IMG/VR virus record: IMGVR_UViG_3300028115_000033
Coordinates: 1 to 47,669 of that record
Length of the DNA: 47,669 bases
Source: a virus
Strand: one strand, 5' to 3'
The notes under the pieces are model-generated. The model had not been told where the DNA came from. It searched no databases and saw only the letters and a program-made list of their open reading frames with translations. Below, in pieces: positions 24,725 to 33,308 of the stretch (within the stretch, counting starts at the first letter, position 1; every line of letters starts with the position of its first letter). The translations under genes were made by a program, and so were the position numbers.

Positions 24725-25626
24725 TTTGTCCACCAACCTGTCCAACCGTCTTCTAATAAATGCTGCATTTGACCAAAAGTGCATACACTAAATTTATCTA
24801 ATGGTTTTTTATCATATTGATGTTCCTTAATGGAATAACAAAAATTATCAAAAGTTTTGTACTCAATCTCTTTGTAAAAAAATTCATCTATACTTATAGG
24901 GTATTTTTTTAAATAAAAATCTTTATTTAATATAAATTTTTTCCATATATGTGAAACATCTCCAGTCCATGATATAATAGATGAATTTAAAGGTGTATGA
25001 GCAGACTCTCTCCACCATGTGTCGTCTAATAGTGTAAAATTCTTTCTTATAAGATTAGGTACTTTTTTATATATGACAACATCTAAATCAAAATATATAT
25101 TATGATGATCTCTAAATAAATCAAACATTTGAAGCTTATTATACATATTGTTAAATAGATTTTTATCTATAATTTCAAATTTATCATAGGTTATACCTGA
25201 ATAATTATCAATCATGTGTTTCAAATTATTTACATGATTGCTATTATATTTTTTGCCCCACATAGCACATATAATTCTTGTTTTTAAATTAGATTGTTTT
25301 TTAAAAGTTTCTGGTATTTTTATAATTTTTTTAGTAGAACCACTTTCTGGTTTGGTTGTACAATAATATTTACAATAATTTGGTGCATTATTAGGATTGT
25401 TTTTTAACATATACCACCACTCCTTATATAAATCACCATTTAATATATCTTCAATAGAATCATTATTGTCAATATGCCATTTTGATTCATAAAACTTACT
25501 TAAAACTGGATCGTTTCTACCAACTGGACTATCAATCCAACAACACGGTACTAAAAATCCTGTGGATGTAAATGCCATTTGTCTATTTTTGTGAATACAT
25601 TTTGGTACAAATTTTTTATTTTTCAT
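24697..25626 (-). CDS. SPASM-like Cys domain fused to a GT-A-type glycosyltransferase
   Basis: A 309-aa protein with two parts. Residues 1-95 hold Cys10, Cys28-Cys29, Cys85 and Cys89 (FLVPCCWIDSP, NYCKYYC), the pattern of the auxiliary Fe-S SPASM domain normally found at the end of radical SAM enzymes. Residues about 115-309 look like a small GT-A glycosyltransferase, with NIYFDLDVVIY (Asp180-Leu-Asp182) as the metal/nucleotide DxD motif and later GQMQHLLEDGWTGWW. The gene immediately upstream encodes the radical SAM core without a SPASM domain, in another frame and overlapping by 11 bp. A split enzyme plus transferase is therefore likely. Last gene of the leftward operon. Confidence 0.72.
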   Translation of the reverse strand: MKNKKFVPKCIHKNRQMAFTSTGFLVPCCWIDSPVGRNDPVLSKFYESKWHIDNNDSIEDILNGDLYKEWWYMLKNNPNNAPNYCKYYCTTKPESGSTKKIIKIPETFKKQSNLKTRIICAMWGKKYNSNHVNNLKHMIDNYSGITYDKFEIIDKNLFNNMYNKLQMFDLFRDHHNIYFDLDVVIYKKVPNLIRKNFTLLDDTWWRESAHTPLNSSIISWTGDVSHIWKKFILNKDFYLKKYPISIDEFFYKEIEYKTFDNFCYSIKEHQYDKKPLDKFSVCTFGQMQHLLEDGWTGWWTNYLNKFKAD

Positions 25627-26263
25627 TTTTTAAATATTCTCTTATTGATAAATCATTTTGTGGTTTTGGTATATAATATTTTTTTGATGTTGGTTTTAAC
25701 GGATCATCTTTAGTGAATCTGGATGTTAATAATAAGTCAAATTTTATTTTGTGACTTTCGCTTATTTCTTTTGCTTGTAGTATATGATTCTCGTTATAGT
25801 TAAAAACAATGTATTGCCAGACACACTTTATACCTTTGCTTTTAGCTAATAACATCATTTTAAATAATTTAACTCCATCTTGGTTAACTCTATACTTATG
25901 ACTTTCTTCAGGTAATCCATCAATACCAAAAGTCCATTGTGCATTTTTATTTGCTTCAAATGCTTCATTCCACCATTTTTCTTTTCTATGGGATGCCGCT
26001 ACGTGTACCGAAGTTGTAATTTTTTTATTATTACATATTTTTAAAAATTCTATGAAGTCATTATTCATAGTAGGATCTGATACTTGACCACAAAAATTTA
26101 TGTATTTAAAAAAATTTGCTATTTTTTTAAATTGCTCTATTGTTATATCTTTTCCAGGAATTGGCAATCCTCTTCTTCTTAATTTTGTTCTACTACATTG
26201 TGAACACTCTAAAGTACATCTAGCTCCAATGTCTATATTTACACCCTTATAAGCATTGTTCAT
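25616..26263 (-). CDS. Radical SAM core protein without its own SPASM domain
   Basis: A 215-aa protein with the radical SAM cluster motif CTLECSQC (Cys16, Cys20, Cys23), preceded by NIDIGA, and the usual downstream strands NFCGQVSDPTMNNDFIEFLK, VHVAASHRKEKWW and WTFGIDGLPEESHKYRVNQD. It lacks the C-terminal auxiliary-cluster region, which appears at the start of the next gene. I place the start at ATG 26263, sharing one base with the upstream stop (TAATG) and preceded by TGGAA; a TTG three codons earlier is less likely. In other systems radical SAM/SPASM proteins modify peptides or sugars. Here the target is unknown; overlapping glycosyltransferases suggest sugar or fibre modification. Confidence 0.85.
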   Translation of the reverse strand: MNNAYKGVNIDIGARCTLECSQCSRTKLRRRGLPIPGKDITIEQFKKIANFFKYINFCGQVSDPTMNNDFIEFLKICNNKKITTSVHVAASHRKEKWWNEAFEANKNAQWTFGIDGLPEESHKYRVNQDGVKLFKMMLLAKSKGIKCVWQYIVFNYNENHILQAKEISESHKIKFDLLLTSRFTKDDPLKPTSKKYYIPKPQNDLSIREYLKNEK

Positions 26264-27000
26264 TATTTCCAATAGTCCTTTATAAAAATTGATTTACACT
26301 CATTTACTGTTTTTCCCACACCAGTAAAATGTATTACTTTCAGATTTTCATTTACTTCATCTAATATCATATAGTCTGTATCAAATTTTTGACTATATAT
26401 TTTATTCAATTGTAAATTTTTTTTGAAATCATTTGTATATTTACCTAACCATTGTTTAGGTGTTGTAGTTAGTTTGATTTTATGTTCTTGTATTTTCCAA
26501 TTAACGTAATTTTGTTCTCCATAATATTTTGCATGTACATCACCATTATTGTAATAATGCAGCTGCCAATATTCTGGATTAAGTGAGAAGTCATCCCATA
26601 TACTTTTTAAACTACCTGATTTAAATTTGTAAAATCCACCATTTAATTTTAATTTGTTATCCCACCATTGCCCGTAACTTATTAATTCATTGTCCTGTAC
26701 AGGAAAGTTTAATAATTCATCTATGTTATTTACTATTACCTGATCTATGTCCATTATAATGATGTCATCATTAGGCTGTTGATAAGCAAATTGAGGACTA
26801 AAAAACTTTAATTTATGCCAGTGTTTTACTATATTACTATTATGGTTATAAGGTAAAACAATATCAGCTTCAACATCCGTATCACTTAAACATATAAATT
26901 GAAAAGGTATTGTACTATTTCTTTTTAATGATCTGTAAAGTTTTGAAACGTAATCGGGTGTATAGAAACCTTTAAAATAAACTGTACAAATTTTAAGCAT
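26263..27000 (-). CDS. Glycosyltransferase (GT-A fold, DxD)
   Basis: A 245-aa protein. It begins LKICTVYFKGFYTPDYVSKL, followed by a nucleotide-binding half ending in DDIIIMDIDQVIVNN (Asp84-Ile-Asp86), the DxD-type motif. ISYGQWWDNKLKLNGGFYKF marks the acceptor side, and the end contains KVIHFTGVGKTVNECK. I start it at ATG 27000 with GGAGAG upstream rather than the TTG at 27024. It overlaps the upstream gene by 8 bp. It should transfer a sugar from an NDP-sugar; donor and acceptor are unknown. Confidence 0.82.
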   Translation of the reverse strand: MLKICTVYFKGFYTPDYVSKLYRSLKRNSTIPFQFICLSDTDVEADIVLPYNHNSNIVKHWHKLKFFSPQFAYQQPNDDIIIMDIDQVIVNNIDELLNFPVQDNELISYGQWWDNKLKLNGGFYKFKSGSLKSIWDDFSLNPEYWQLHYYNNGDVHAKYYGEQNYVNWKIQEHKIKLTTTPKQWLGKYTNDFKKNLQLNKIYSQKFDTDYMILDEVNENLKVIHFTGVGKTVNECKSIFIKDYWK

Positions 27001-27856
27001 TGTATGCTCTCCAAACAATGTCAAATTTTTTGTTTATTGTGTGGCACATAATTACATCTTTTGGTATAAAATATTCAGTACCAAAAAAGTAATGCCACTT
27101 ATTGTCTAACCACTGTACATCTACTTTGTTTTCTGCAAGTTTAACTGCAAAAAGTGTTTCATTATCCCAACCAAAAAAGTTTGTTATTTTTTTTGAAAAC
27201 ATATCATGGCCTGTTGTTAGTTTACTCATTTCTTTTATATTTGAATCAAAGTTGTCAAAGTATTTTAATTGTTGTAGATATTTTTTACTTGCACCAACAA
27301 TACCTGTGTTTACAACTTTATGATTTGGATTTAAATTTCTATCTAACAACATTGCTTGAGCATTGTAGTATTTTGATGTTGGACTACGAATAGTTTGTGA
27401 ATATTCAGTTATCGCTTCCATCTTAATTACTTTATGTGTATTGTGATGAATGGTTATACCTTTTGATAAATCCCAAGTTTCAAAAAAGTTGTCTGATTTC
27501 ATAGGCACAACATCAAAATCTAAATAAAGTATTTCATCATATTCTTTTGATAATTCATATAGTAAATGTAGTTTATAAAAATTAACTATATTATAGGTTG
27601 TAAGAAATGGATATTTTGATTGTAAGTTATCTTTGTATAATATAAAATTAGTATCATATTCAAACATTTTGAAAGGCACATTTATTTGATCAGCATACCA
27701 TTGTTTGCAGGCTATTAGTTTAGTGTAGTTTTGTTTAAATGCATTTTTAGTTACATAATTTATTGGTGTATGATTTTCTTTAAGTATATTTTTGTCAAAT
27801 ATATCTAATTCATCTTTAGGAATGTCAATGTAAAAACTATATATTATTCTTTTCAT
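26993..27856 (-). CDS. Glycosyltransferase (GT-A fold, DxD), 287 aa
   Basis: It has the YDEILYLDFDVVPMKSDNFF motif around Asp113-Phe-Asp115, a classic DxD with hydrophobic strand, preceded by NIVNFYKLHLLYELSK as in small GT-A enzymes of the capsular-sugar transferase type. Downstream NHKVVNTGIVGASKKYLQQL and FFGWDNETLFAVKL fit the acceptor-binding half, and DVIMCHTINKKFDIVWRAY ends the protein. It overlaps both neighbours (20 bp upstream, 8 bp downstream). It is one of four DxD transferases in this operon, and they differ too much in sequence to be recent duplicates. Confidence 0.82.
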   Translation of the reverse strand: MKRIIYSFYIDIPKDELDIFDKNILKENHTPINYVTKNAFKQNYTKLIACKQWYADQINVPFKMFEYDTNFILYKDNLQSKYPFLTTYNIVNFYKLHLLYELSKEYDEILYLDFDVVPMKSDNFFETWDLSKGITIHHNTHKVIKMEAITEYSQTIRSPTSKYYNAQAMLLDRNLNPNHKVVNTGIVGASKKYLQQLKYFDNFDSNIKEMSKLTTGHDMFSKKITNFFGWDNETLFAVKLAENKVDVQWLDNKWHYFFGTEYFIPKDVIMCHTINKKFDIVWRAYNA

Positions 27857-28484
27857 ATTTTCCTATAATTGTAAATCGTATACCTTCTCTATTTGTTTCA
27901 ATTAATTCTTTTTTTAGTAAAATTTTTATATCTTTTGGAAGTTGGTTTTCAAATTCATCTAAAGAGTTTACACAATTAATATGATCTTTAATATTTTTGT
28001 TACTATGTGATTGAAATGCTATATAAGTATTCTGTTTAATTTTGTTCCAAAATGGCCATTCTTTCATAGGTTTCATATGTTCACAAGAAGTATTAATTAA
28101 AAGATCAGTTTTTTCTATACGATCTTTTATTGTTTCAAAAATATCTAAGTGGAAAAAATCTACGTTATTATGATTTCTAAAAATATTTTTACCAATTTGT
28201 ATTGCAGATTTGTCCATATCATATCCTGTTATATTTTTTACTTTATTAGCTAATACTCCTGCTATAATAGAGTTGAACCAACAGCCTAGGACACTTACAT
28301 TACAGTTTTTATTTACTATATCTAATAGATTAATATATTCTAGTAGTTTTAGTTTACTTTCAAACTGCGTATAGTTTAAGGAATCAAGTAAATGTTTTGA
28401 ATTATTAAATTCATTATTATATGCTTGTTTTATTATTTTTTTAAAAAAATCTAAATCTATTGTATTATTTTCTAAATCAATCAT
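27837..28484 (-). CDS. SAM-dependent methyltransferase (class I)
   Basis: A 215-aa protein. The N-terminal 60 residues are helical. Motif I is VSVLGCWFNSIIAGVLAN (63-80), followed by ITGYDMDKSAIQIGK with the acidic Asp89 that would bind the SAM ribose. Next are VDFFHLDIF and DLLINTSCEHMKPMKEWPFW. The SCEHM segment is, from memory, found in methyltransferases of marine phage sugar clusters. In this operon the likely target is a sugar or sugar-linked intermediate; a protein or DNA target is not excluded. Overlaps of 8 bp and 20 bp with its neighbours indicate coupled translation. Confidence 0.8.
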   Translation of the reverse strand: MIDLENNTIDLDFFKKIIKQAYNNEFNNSKHLLDSLNYTQFESKLKLLEYINLLDIVNKNCNVSVLGCWFNSIIAGVLANKVKNITGYDMDKSAIQIGKNIFRNHNNVDFFHLDIFETIKDRIEKTDLLINTSCEHMKPMKEWPFWNKIKQNTYIAFQSHSNKNIKDHINCVNSLDEFENQLPKDIKILLKKELIETNREGIRFTIIGKYEKNNI

Positions 28485-29226
28485 TAAAGTATTTTTCCAA
28501 TCCTATATATCCATTATCATCTAGTTTGTAAGTACCGTCTTTATATTTTTTTCTTTTCCATCCATTAAAAATACAAATATTATAATCTTCGTTATAAAAG
28601 TATTTTACCTTACTGATAGAATCATAAGGATTATAATAGTTATTTTCATCTATTCCATATAAACGTGAATATACTTCTCCTCTAGGTAACCAATTAAGTT
28701 TATCAAAATGATGAATATACAAATACGGATCCGTTCCATTGTACATTAAAGCATAATGATCTAAATTATCTTTAAATTTTTTCCAAGCCCAGGTACAATC
28801 GCCTTTCCATATCATAACCGAAGCATTCAAATCCATATCATAGTTTGGTGCTTGTGGAGTTTTTAAATGAAAATGCGGTTTCCAATAAGCTTTGACAAAA
28901 CATATTTTATTGTCAACACAGTATTTTGGTAAGTGAGTTATATCATTTTGTATAATAATATCCAAATCAAAATATATTGTTGTTTCTTTTGTAGGCTTTT
29001 CAAAAAATGAATGAAGTTTAACCCAATATGGATAGTCCTCGGTCTTGTAATCTTCCCATTCTTTTGGTAACGGTACTATTTTAATATCTTCGTAAATTTT
29101 TTCAGAATTTTCTGTGTGACAATAGAAATCAAATTTTTCTTTAAAGTTTTTTTTTACCATTCTGTACAAACGATTTACGTGTTCAAAAGAAAATTTATCA
29201 CCATACTTTATACATACTATTTTCAT
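28477..29226 (-). CDS. Glycosyltransferase (GT-A fold, DxD), 249 aa
   Basis: It begins MKIVCIKYGDKFSFEHVNRL, a common start of short GT-A proteins. TTIYFDLDIIIQNDITHLP contains the DxD (Asp87-Leu-Asp89). DLNASVMIWKGDCTWAWKKF matches the SSI/ASVMIW.GD segment also seen in the SPASM-like fusion protein (NSSIISWTGDVSHIWKKF), so these two transferases are related. KLNWLPRGEVYSRLYGID follows. It overlaps the carbamoyltransferase end by 4 bp (ATGA) and the methyltransferase start by 8 bp. Donor and acceptor unknown. Confidence 0.82.
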   Translation of the reverse strand: MKIVCIKYGDKFSFEHVNRLYRMVKKNFKEKFDFYCHTENSEKIYEDIKIVPLPKEWEDYKTEDYPYWVKLHSFFEKPTKETTIYFDLDIIIQNDITHLPKYCVDNKICFVKAYWKPHFHLKTPQAPNYDMDLNASVMIWKGDCTWAWKKFKDNLDHYALMYNGTDPYLYIHHFDKLNWLPRGEVYSRLYGIDENNYYNPYDSISKVKYFYNEDYNICIFNGWKRKKYKDGTYKLDDNGYIGLEKYFND

Positions 29227-30698
29227 TTTCTTATCATCCTATCGTTTATAACTAACAAATCTAAAGCTGTTCTGTTAAATGTATTTATTGCCTGTTTAGG
29301 ATTCTCTACTATAGGTTCCTGACAATTAAAACTAGTATTTAATAACATAGGTATACCTGTTATTTTATAAAACTCATTTATGATATTATAAAATTTTTCA
29401 TTAAATTTTTTATTAACTGTTTGTATTCTAGCAGTACCATCAACGTGTGTAATTCCAGGCACTTTATCAGTTTTAACTTTACATATTCTACTCATATACG
29501 GACTAGGTAATCTTGTATCAAAATATTCTTTGTAATGTTCTTCTAATACTGTAGGTGCAAATGGTCTAAAGTCTTCTCTCATTTTAATTGTACTATTAAT
29601 AATATCTTTAATATTTGGATTGCGTGGATCCGCAAGTATTGATCTATTTCCTAATGCACGATTACCACTTTCTGATTTTCCTTGAAACCAACCTACTATT
29701 TTACCGTCAGCAATGGCCTGTGCAACTTCTTTATAATTCACTTCTTTACCTTCATTGTATTCATAATCTTTACCTGCAAATGTTTCTGATTTATGTATAT
29801 TGTTGTTTAGTACGTAATCAGCGTGTTGATATATGCCTATTGCCTGACCTTCATCACCTACAGCAGGTGGTACAAATACATTTTCATAATGCTTTGTAAA
29901 TTCTTCGTTCATATATCCATTATAAGCAACACCACCTGCAATACAAAGATTATTACAACTCTTTAACGGATACACATGTTCTTTTATCTTATCTATTGTA
30001 AATTTTTGTAGTGTAAATGCTAAATCTTCTTTACCAAATTTTTCTAAATTAATTAGTTTACTTTTTTTTTCATTTTGTAATAGTAAATCAAAAATATTAT
30101 AGTAATAATCATTATAACTACCATATCCAACAAGTCCCATTAGTTTACTTGCGCCAAGTGATCCAAAACCTGTTAATTTCGACATATCGTTCCACAATCT
30201 TCCTAAAGGTAAATGTTTTGACATATCTATTATGTTCTCATACTTGTCTATAAAAATACTTTTAAAGTTATATCCCATACCATCTATTGCAAAAATATCA
30301 GATTCTTTAAAATTTGAGTTTAGATAGGCATATGTAGAGTGTGCTTGATGGTGATCTATGTAGTAAATATTATTTTTATTATAGTGGTCCCATAACTTTT
30401 TAGGTTTAAAATTTAATAGTTCTTTATCAAAAGGACTGTTGATACTTTTTAATCCACCTTGTGTAAAAGAAAAGGCCAGTATATAATCTTTATTTTTTTT
30501 AAAATATTCATTATAAAAATCTATACTTAATCTGTAATCATCAATGTTCATTTTTTGCTCATCACTATGGTGTGGATATGCGTCTAAATGTAACGGCACA
30601 TTGTGTTTGAATCTGGTATATCTTTCTCTTTGATTATGAAATATACCATCATACGTATTGTGATCATGTAAGTTTAATGCGACACTATAAATTTTCAT
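29223..30698 (-). CDS. Carbamoyltransferase (NodU/CmcH/TobZ family)
   Basis: A 491-aa protein. The Kae1-like N-domain has IDHHQAHSTYAYLN with the metal-binding histidines His116/117 and His120, and FAIDGMGYN. The middle has CNNLCIAGGVAYNGYMNEEF and VFVPPAVGDEGQAIGIYQHA. The C-domain has SGNRALGNRSILADPRNP, the ATP/carbamoyl-phosphate signature. Family members transfer a carbamoyl group to a hydroxyl of a sugar or antibiotic. At 491 aa it is somewhat short compared with 550-600-aa bacterial members, but all key motifs are present. It most likely carbamoylates a sugar made by this operon. It overlaps its neighbours by 14 bp and 4 bp. Confidence 0.92.
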   Translation of the reverse strand: MKIYSVALNLHDHNTYDGIFHNQRERYTRFKHNVPLHLDAYPHHSDEQKMNIDDYRLSIDFYNEYFKKNKDYILAFSFTQGGLKSINSPFDKELLNFKPKKLWDHYNKNNIYYIDHHQAHSTYAYLNSNFKESDIFAIDGMGYNFKSIFIDKYENIIDMSKHLPLGRLWNDMSKLTGFGSLGASKLMGLVGYGSYNDYYYNIFDLLLQNEKKSKLINLEKFGKEDLAFTLQKFTIDKIKEHVYPLKSCNNLCIAGGVAYNGYMNEEFTKHYENVFVPPAVGDEGQAIGIYQHADYVLNNNIHKSETFAGKDYEYNEGKEVNYKEVAQAIADGKIVGWFQGKSESGNRALGNRSILADPRNPNIKDIINSTIKMREDFRPFAPTVLEEHYKEYFDTRLPSPYMSRICKVKTDKVPGITHVDGTARIQTVNKKFNEKFYNIINEFYKITGIPMLLNTSFNCQEPIVENPKQAINTFNRTALDLLVINDRMIRK

Positions 30699-31302
30699 AA
30701 ATTAAATCAGCTATTATTTTTTGTCCTTCAGCATTTGGATGTCTGTCTTGTTCAGATATAAAATGAGTATTTTGATCTAGTTTATTATGAATAGAATAAC
30801 CTCCTATACCTTTTTCAATCGGCCAACCAATAAATCTTTTTTCATCAATTTTTTTAGAAATTGAATTGGTTAATAATGTTTTTAAATCTAAACCACTTAT
30901 CATTTGTACTTGTTTATATGGTAAATCATATCTTTCACAAAAAATTTGAAACATGTAAAAATATCTTAGACTTCTACAAGTATAATACTTTGAGTCTCCT
31001 CTATCATCATTTCTTAAATTTGTCCATATATTGTTAGTTTGATAGTCACGTCTTGGTGCTCTAGACCAGGCTGGTATAACTAGTCCTATATTTTTCATAT
31101 TGTTTGACAAATATTCAATTAACGTAGAAAAAATATATTCTTGTCCTGAGCCACTATAACTCAAATTAACACAATCCATATTGAGTTTATTTGCTAATAT
31201 TTCGGGCCATTTAGGCCAAGAACAATCCATATTAGGATGAAAAATGGAATTAAATTTTTTATAACTCCAACTGCAACCACTAACTAGTAATATTTTTTTC
31301 AT
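30685..31302 (-). CDS. SGNH/GDSL-type hydrolase or acetyl-transfer enzyme
   Basis: A 205-aa protein with block I KILLVSGCSWS (Ser11 as nucleophile), block II MDCVNLSYSGSGQEYI, and block V QDRHPNAEGQKI with Asp186 and His188 as the rest of the catalytic triad. No signal peptide: the hydrophobic start is the first strand of the fold, so it is cytoplasmic or virion-associated. Such enzymes add or remove acetyl or acyl groups on sugars. Between a carbamoyltransferase and an aminotransferase, a role in tailoring a sugar is plausible; a role in the virion cleaving host surface ester groups cannot be excluded. Confidence 0.82.
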   Translation of the reverse strand: MKKILLVSGCSWSYKKFNSIFHPNMDCSWPKWPEILANKLNMDCVNLSYSGSGQEYIFSTLIEYLSNNMKNIGLVIPAWSRAPRRDYQTNNIWTNLRNDDRGDSKYYTCRSLRYFYMFQIFCERYDLPYKQVQMISGLDLKTLLTNSISKKIDEKRFIGWPIEKGIGGYSIHNKLDQNTHFISEQDRHPNAEGQKIIADLIYENL

Positions 31303-32386
31303 TTATGTAAAATTCTTTTATTTTGTTTATTATGTAGTCTTGTTGATTAATTGTTAGACTATGATAGCATGGTAAACTTAAAATATTATTACAAACATAT
31401 TCTGTCTTAGGTAATTTTATGCTCGAGTTAAAAAGATGTGTAGGTTCTCTATAATTAATATTTGTAGATATACCATTATTCAAAAGATATTTTTTTAACT
31501 TATTTCTAGTATTAATAGGAGTTTCGATTACATAGGCATAATAAGTGTGTTTACTCCAACTTGTTTCTTCAGGTGTTTTAACAATATGTTTTAAGTATTT
31601 TGTATATCTTCTACATATTTTAATTTTTTTTTCAATCCACTGATCTAGTTTTTTTAATTTGTTTTCAATAATAACAGCTTGTATATTGTCAATACGACCT
31701 TGATAACCTATTTCTTTATACATTGAATTATGTCTTCCATGATCTCTAAACATCTTTACTTTATTAATTAATTTTTTTCTGCCTGTAACAGCACCAGCAT
31801 CTCCCATTGCACCTAAGTTTTTTATTGGATTAAAACTAAAACAAGTTAGATCAACAAGGTTTCCTACTTTTTTTCCTTTATAACTAGATCCAAAACTTTG
31901 AGCTGCATCTTCTATTAAATATAAATTATGTTTTTTTGCAAATCTCTTTAGTTTATCTATATCTGGTGTTTGACCATATAAATCTACAAATAAAATTGCT
32001 TTAGTATTTTTATAATACTTTAGTTTTTTAATATCTAAATGAAAATATTTGTCTATATCTACAAAAATTGGTTTTGCACCGACACTTAAAATAGATTCAG
32101 TAGTGGATATAAATGTATGTCCTACAGTAATAACTTTATCATTTTTACCAATGTTTAATGCCCTTAAAGCACAGATTAATGCCATAGTGCCTGAAGATAC
32201 AGAAGCACAAGATTTTGATTTTGTGTAATTGCAAATTGATTGTTCAAATTTCTCTACAGTTTTGCCTGTTAAAAAATCTGAATTAGTAATAATTTCTGTT
32301 ATAGAATTATCAATATCTTTTTTTAATTCTTTATATTGTGAATATAAATCTGTAAAAGGAATATTAATATTTTGTGATCGACTCAT
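31280..32386 (-). CDS. DegT/DnrJ/EryC1/StrS sugar aminotransferase
   Basis: A 368-aa PLP enzyme of normal family length. Seen motifs: IPFTDLYSQYKELKKDID, SCASVSSGTMALICALRALN (phosphate site), VITVGHTFISTTESILSVGA, LYLIEDAAQSFGSSYKGKKV (Asp160) and TCFSFNPIKNLGAMGDAGAV with the PLP lysine Lys189. RDHGRHNSMYKEIGYQGRID is also conserved. These enzymes transaminate keto-sugars bound to a nucleotide, giving amino sugars. The keto-sugar would have to come from a dehydratase such as the SDR next door (32364-33308) or from the host. It overlaps both neighbours by 23 bp. Confidence 0.92.
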   Translation of the reverse strand: MSRSQNINIPFTDLYSQYKELKKDIDNSITEIITNSDFLTGKTVEKFEQSICNYTKSKSCASVSSGTMALICALRALNIGKNDKVITVGHTFISTTESILSVGAKPIFVDIDKYFHLDIKKLKYYKNTKAILFVDLYGQTPDIDKLKRFAKKHNLYLIEDAAQSFGSSYKGKKVGNLVDLTCFSFNPIKNLGAMGDAGAVTGRKKLINKVKMFRDHGRHNSMYKEIGYQGRIDNIQAVIIENKLKKLDQWIEKKIKICRRYTKYLKHIVKTPEETSWSKHTYYAYVIETPINTRNKLKKYLLNNGISTNINYREPTHLFNSSIKLPKTEYVCNNILSLPCYHSLTINQQDYIINKIKEFYINEKNITS

Positions 32387-33308
32387 AATATTTTTTTAAT
32401 CCAATATCAAAAGTTATTTTTGGAATATAGTTTAACATATCTTTTGCTTTTGATATGTCTAATGTTCCTCTTGTTGGATATAAATTGTGACTACCTACAT
32501 CTTCAACTTTAGATTTACTTCCAGTTATATCTTTTACTTTTTCTGATAATGTTCTTAAAGAAAATGCTTGTCCAGCGGTTAAGTTAAAACTTTCATTTTT
32601 TACGTCCGAAAATGCAGCTTTTATAAGGCCATCAACAACATCATCTCTAAAAGTAAAATCTGCTTTATTTTTTCCATTATGTAATGTAATAGTCTGATTA
32701 TTAATTGCTTTCTTAAAAAACTTAGGAACAACTCTATCAGGTAAATCATTTAATCCATAAACAGCACTTGGTCTTATAATGATGTAAGACATATTATTTT
32801 TTTTAGCAAAAAGTTTAGTTAGTCTTTCACCTGTTAGTTTTGCTTCACCATAAATGTTTGTAGGTTTTGTATTTGCATCTTCTTTTATACCATCGGTAAA
32901 ATTACCATACACCATACTACTACTTGTATAAATTATTTTTTTCACATTAAATAAACCACAATTATAAAGTATGTTTGTTGTACCACTTATAAGTTTAGGT
33001 ACACCTAAAATAGGATTATTATCAACTATAGATGCTCTAGGATATGCTGCCAGATGTATAACAATATCAGGACTATGTTCAAAGGCCTCTAAACAAGATT
33101 TATGGTCTAAAATATCTCCATTAATAACTTGTATATTTTTGTTGATCCAATTTTTTGTTCTTTGTTTATATAATAAGTTTTCTTCTTCTTTATTCAGTAG
33201 GCCGTAAGTGTCTTTATTATCTAAAACTATTACTGAATTGTTTACACTTAACACTTCAACTAGTTTAGATCCAATAAATCCCAAACCACCTGTAATTAAT
33301 ATTTTCAT
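32364..33308 (-). CDS. NAD-dependent nucleotide-sugar epimerase/dehydratase
   Basis: A 314-aa extended SDR of full length. It shows GGLGFIGS (residues 7-14), VINGDILDH, IVIHLAAYPRAS, IIYTSSSMVYGN (Ser129-131), IYGEAK (Tyr153, Lys157), IIRPSAVYGLND and DFTFRDDVVDGLIKA. It should epimerise or dehydrate an NDP-hexose. Adjacent to the DegT enzyme, it is the likely source of its keto-sugar. It overlaps the upstream gene by 4 bp (ATGA) and the downstream gene by 23 bp. It is clearly different from the short epimerase at 23518-24246. Confidence 0.92.
   Translation of the reverse strand: MKILITGGLGFIGSKLVEVLSVNNSVIVLDNKDTYGLLNKEEENLLYKQRTKNWINKNIQVINGDILDHKSCLEAFEHSPDIVIHLAAYPRASIVDNNPILGVPKLISGTTNILYNCGLFNVKKIIYTSSSMVYGNFTDGIKEDANTKPTNIYGEAKLTGERLTKLFAKKNNMSYIIIRPSAVYGLNDLPDRVVPKFFKKAINNQTITLHNGKNKADFTFRDDVVDGLIKAAFSDVKNESFNLTAGQAFSLRTLSEKVKDITGSKSKVEDVGSHNLYPTRGTLDISKAKDMLNYIPKITFDIGLKKYYESITKY

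Noticed and set aside
25610-25640. Programmed -1 frameshift joining the radical SAM gene to the SPASM-like gene
   Set aside because: A TTTAAAA heptamer is in the right phase, but -1 reading meets TGA almost at once and the next gene is in the +1 frame; coupled reinitiation is simpler.
27102-27393. Plus-strand ORFs opposite the glycosyltransferase at 26993-27856
   Set aside because: Hydrophobic antisense shadows of an AT-rich gene; the minus-strand gene has a DxD motif and operon context.
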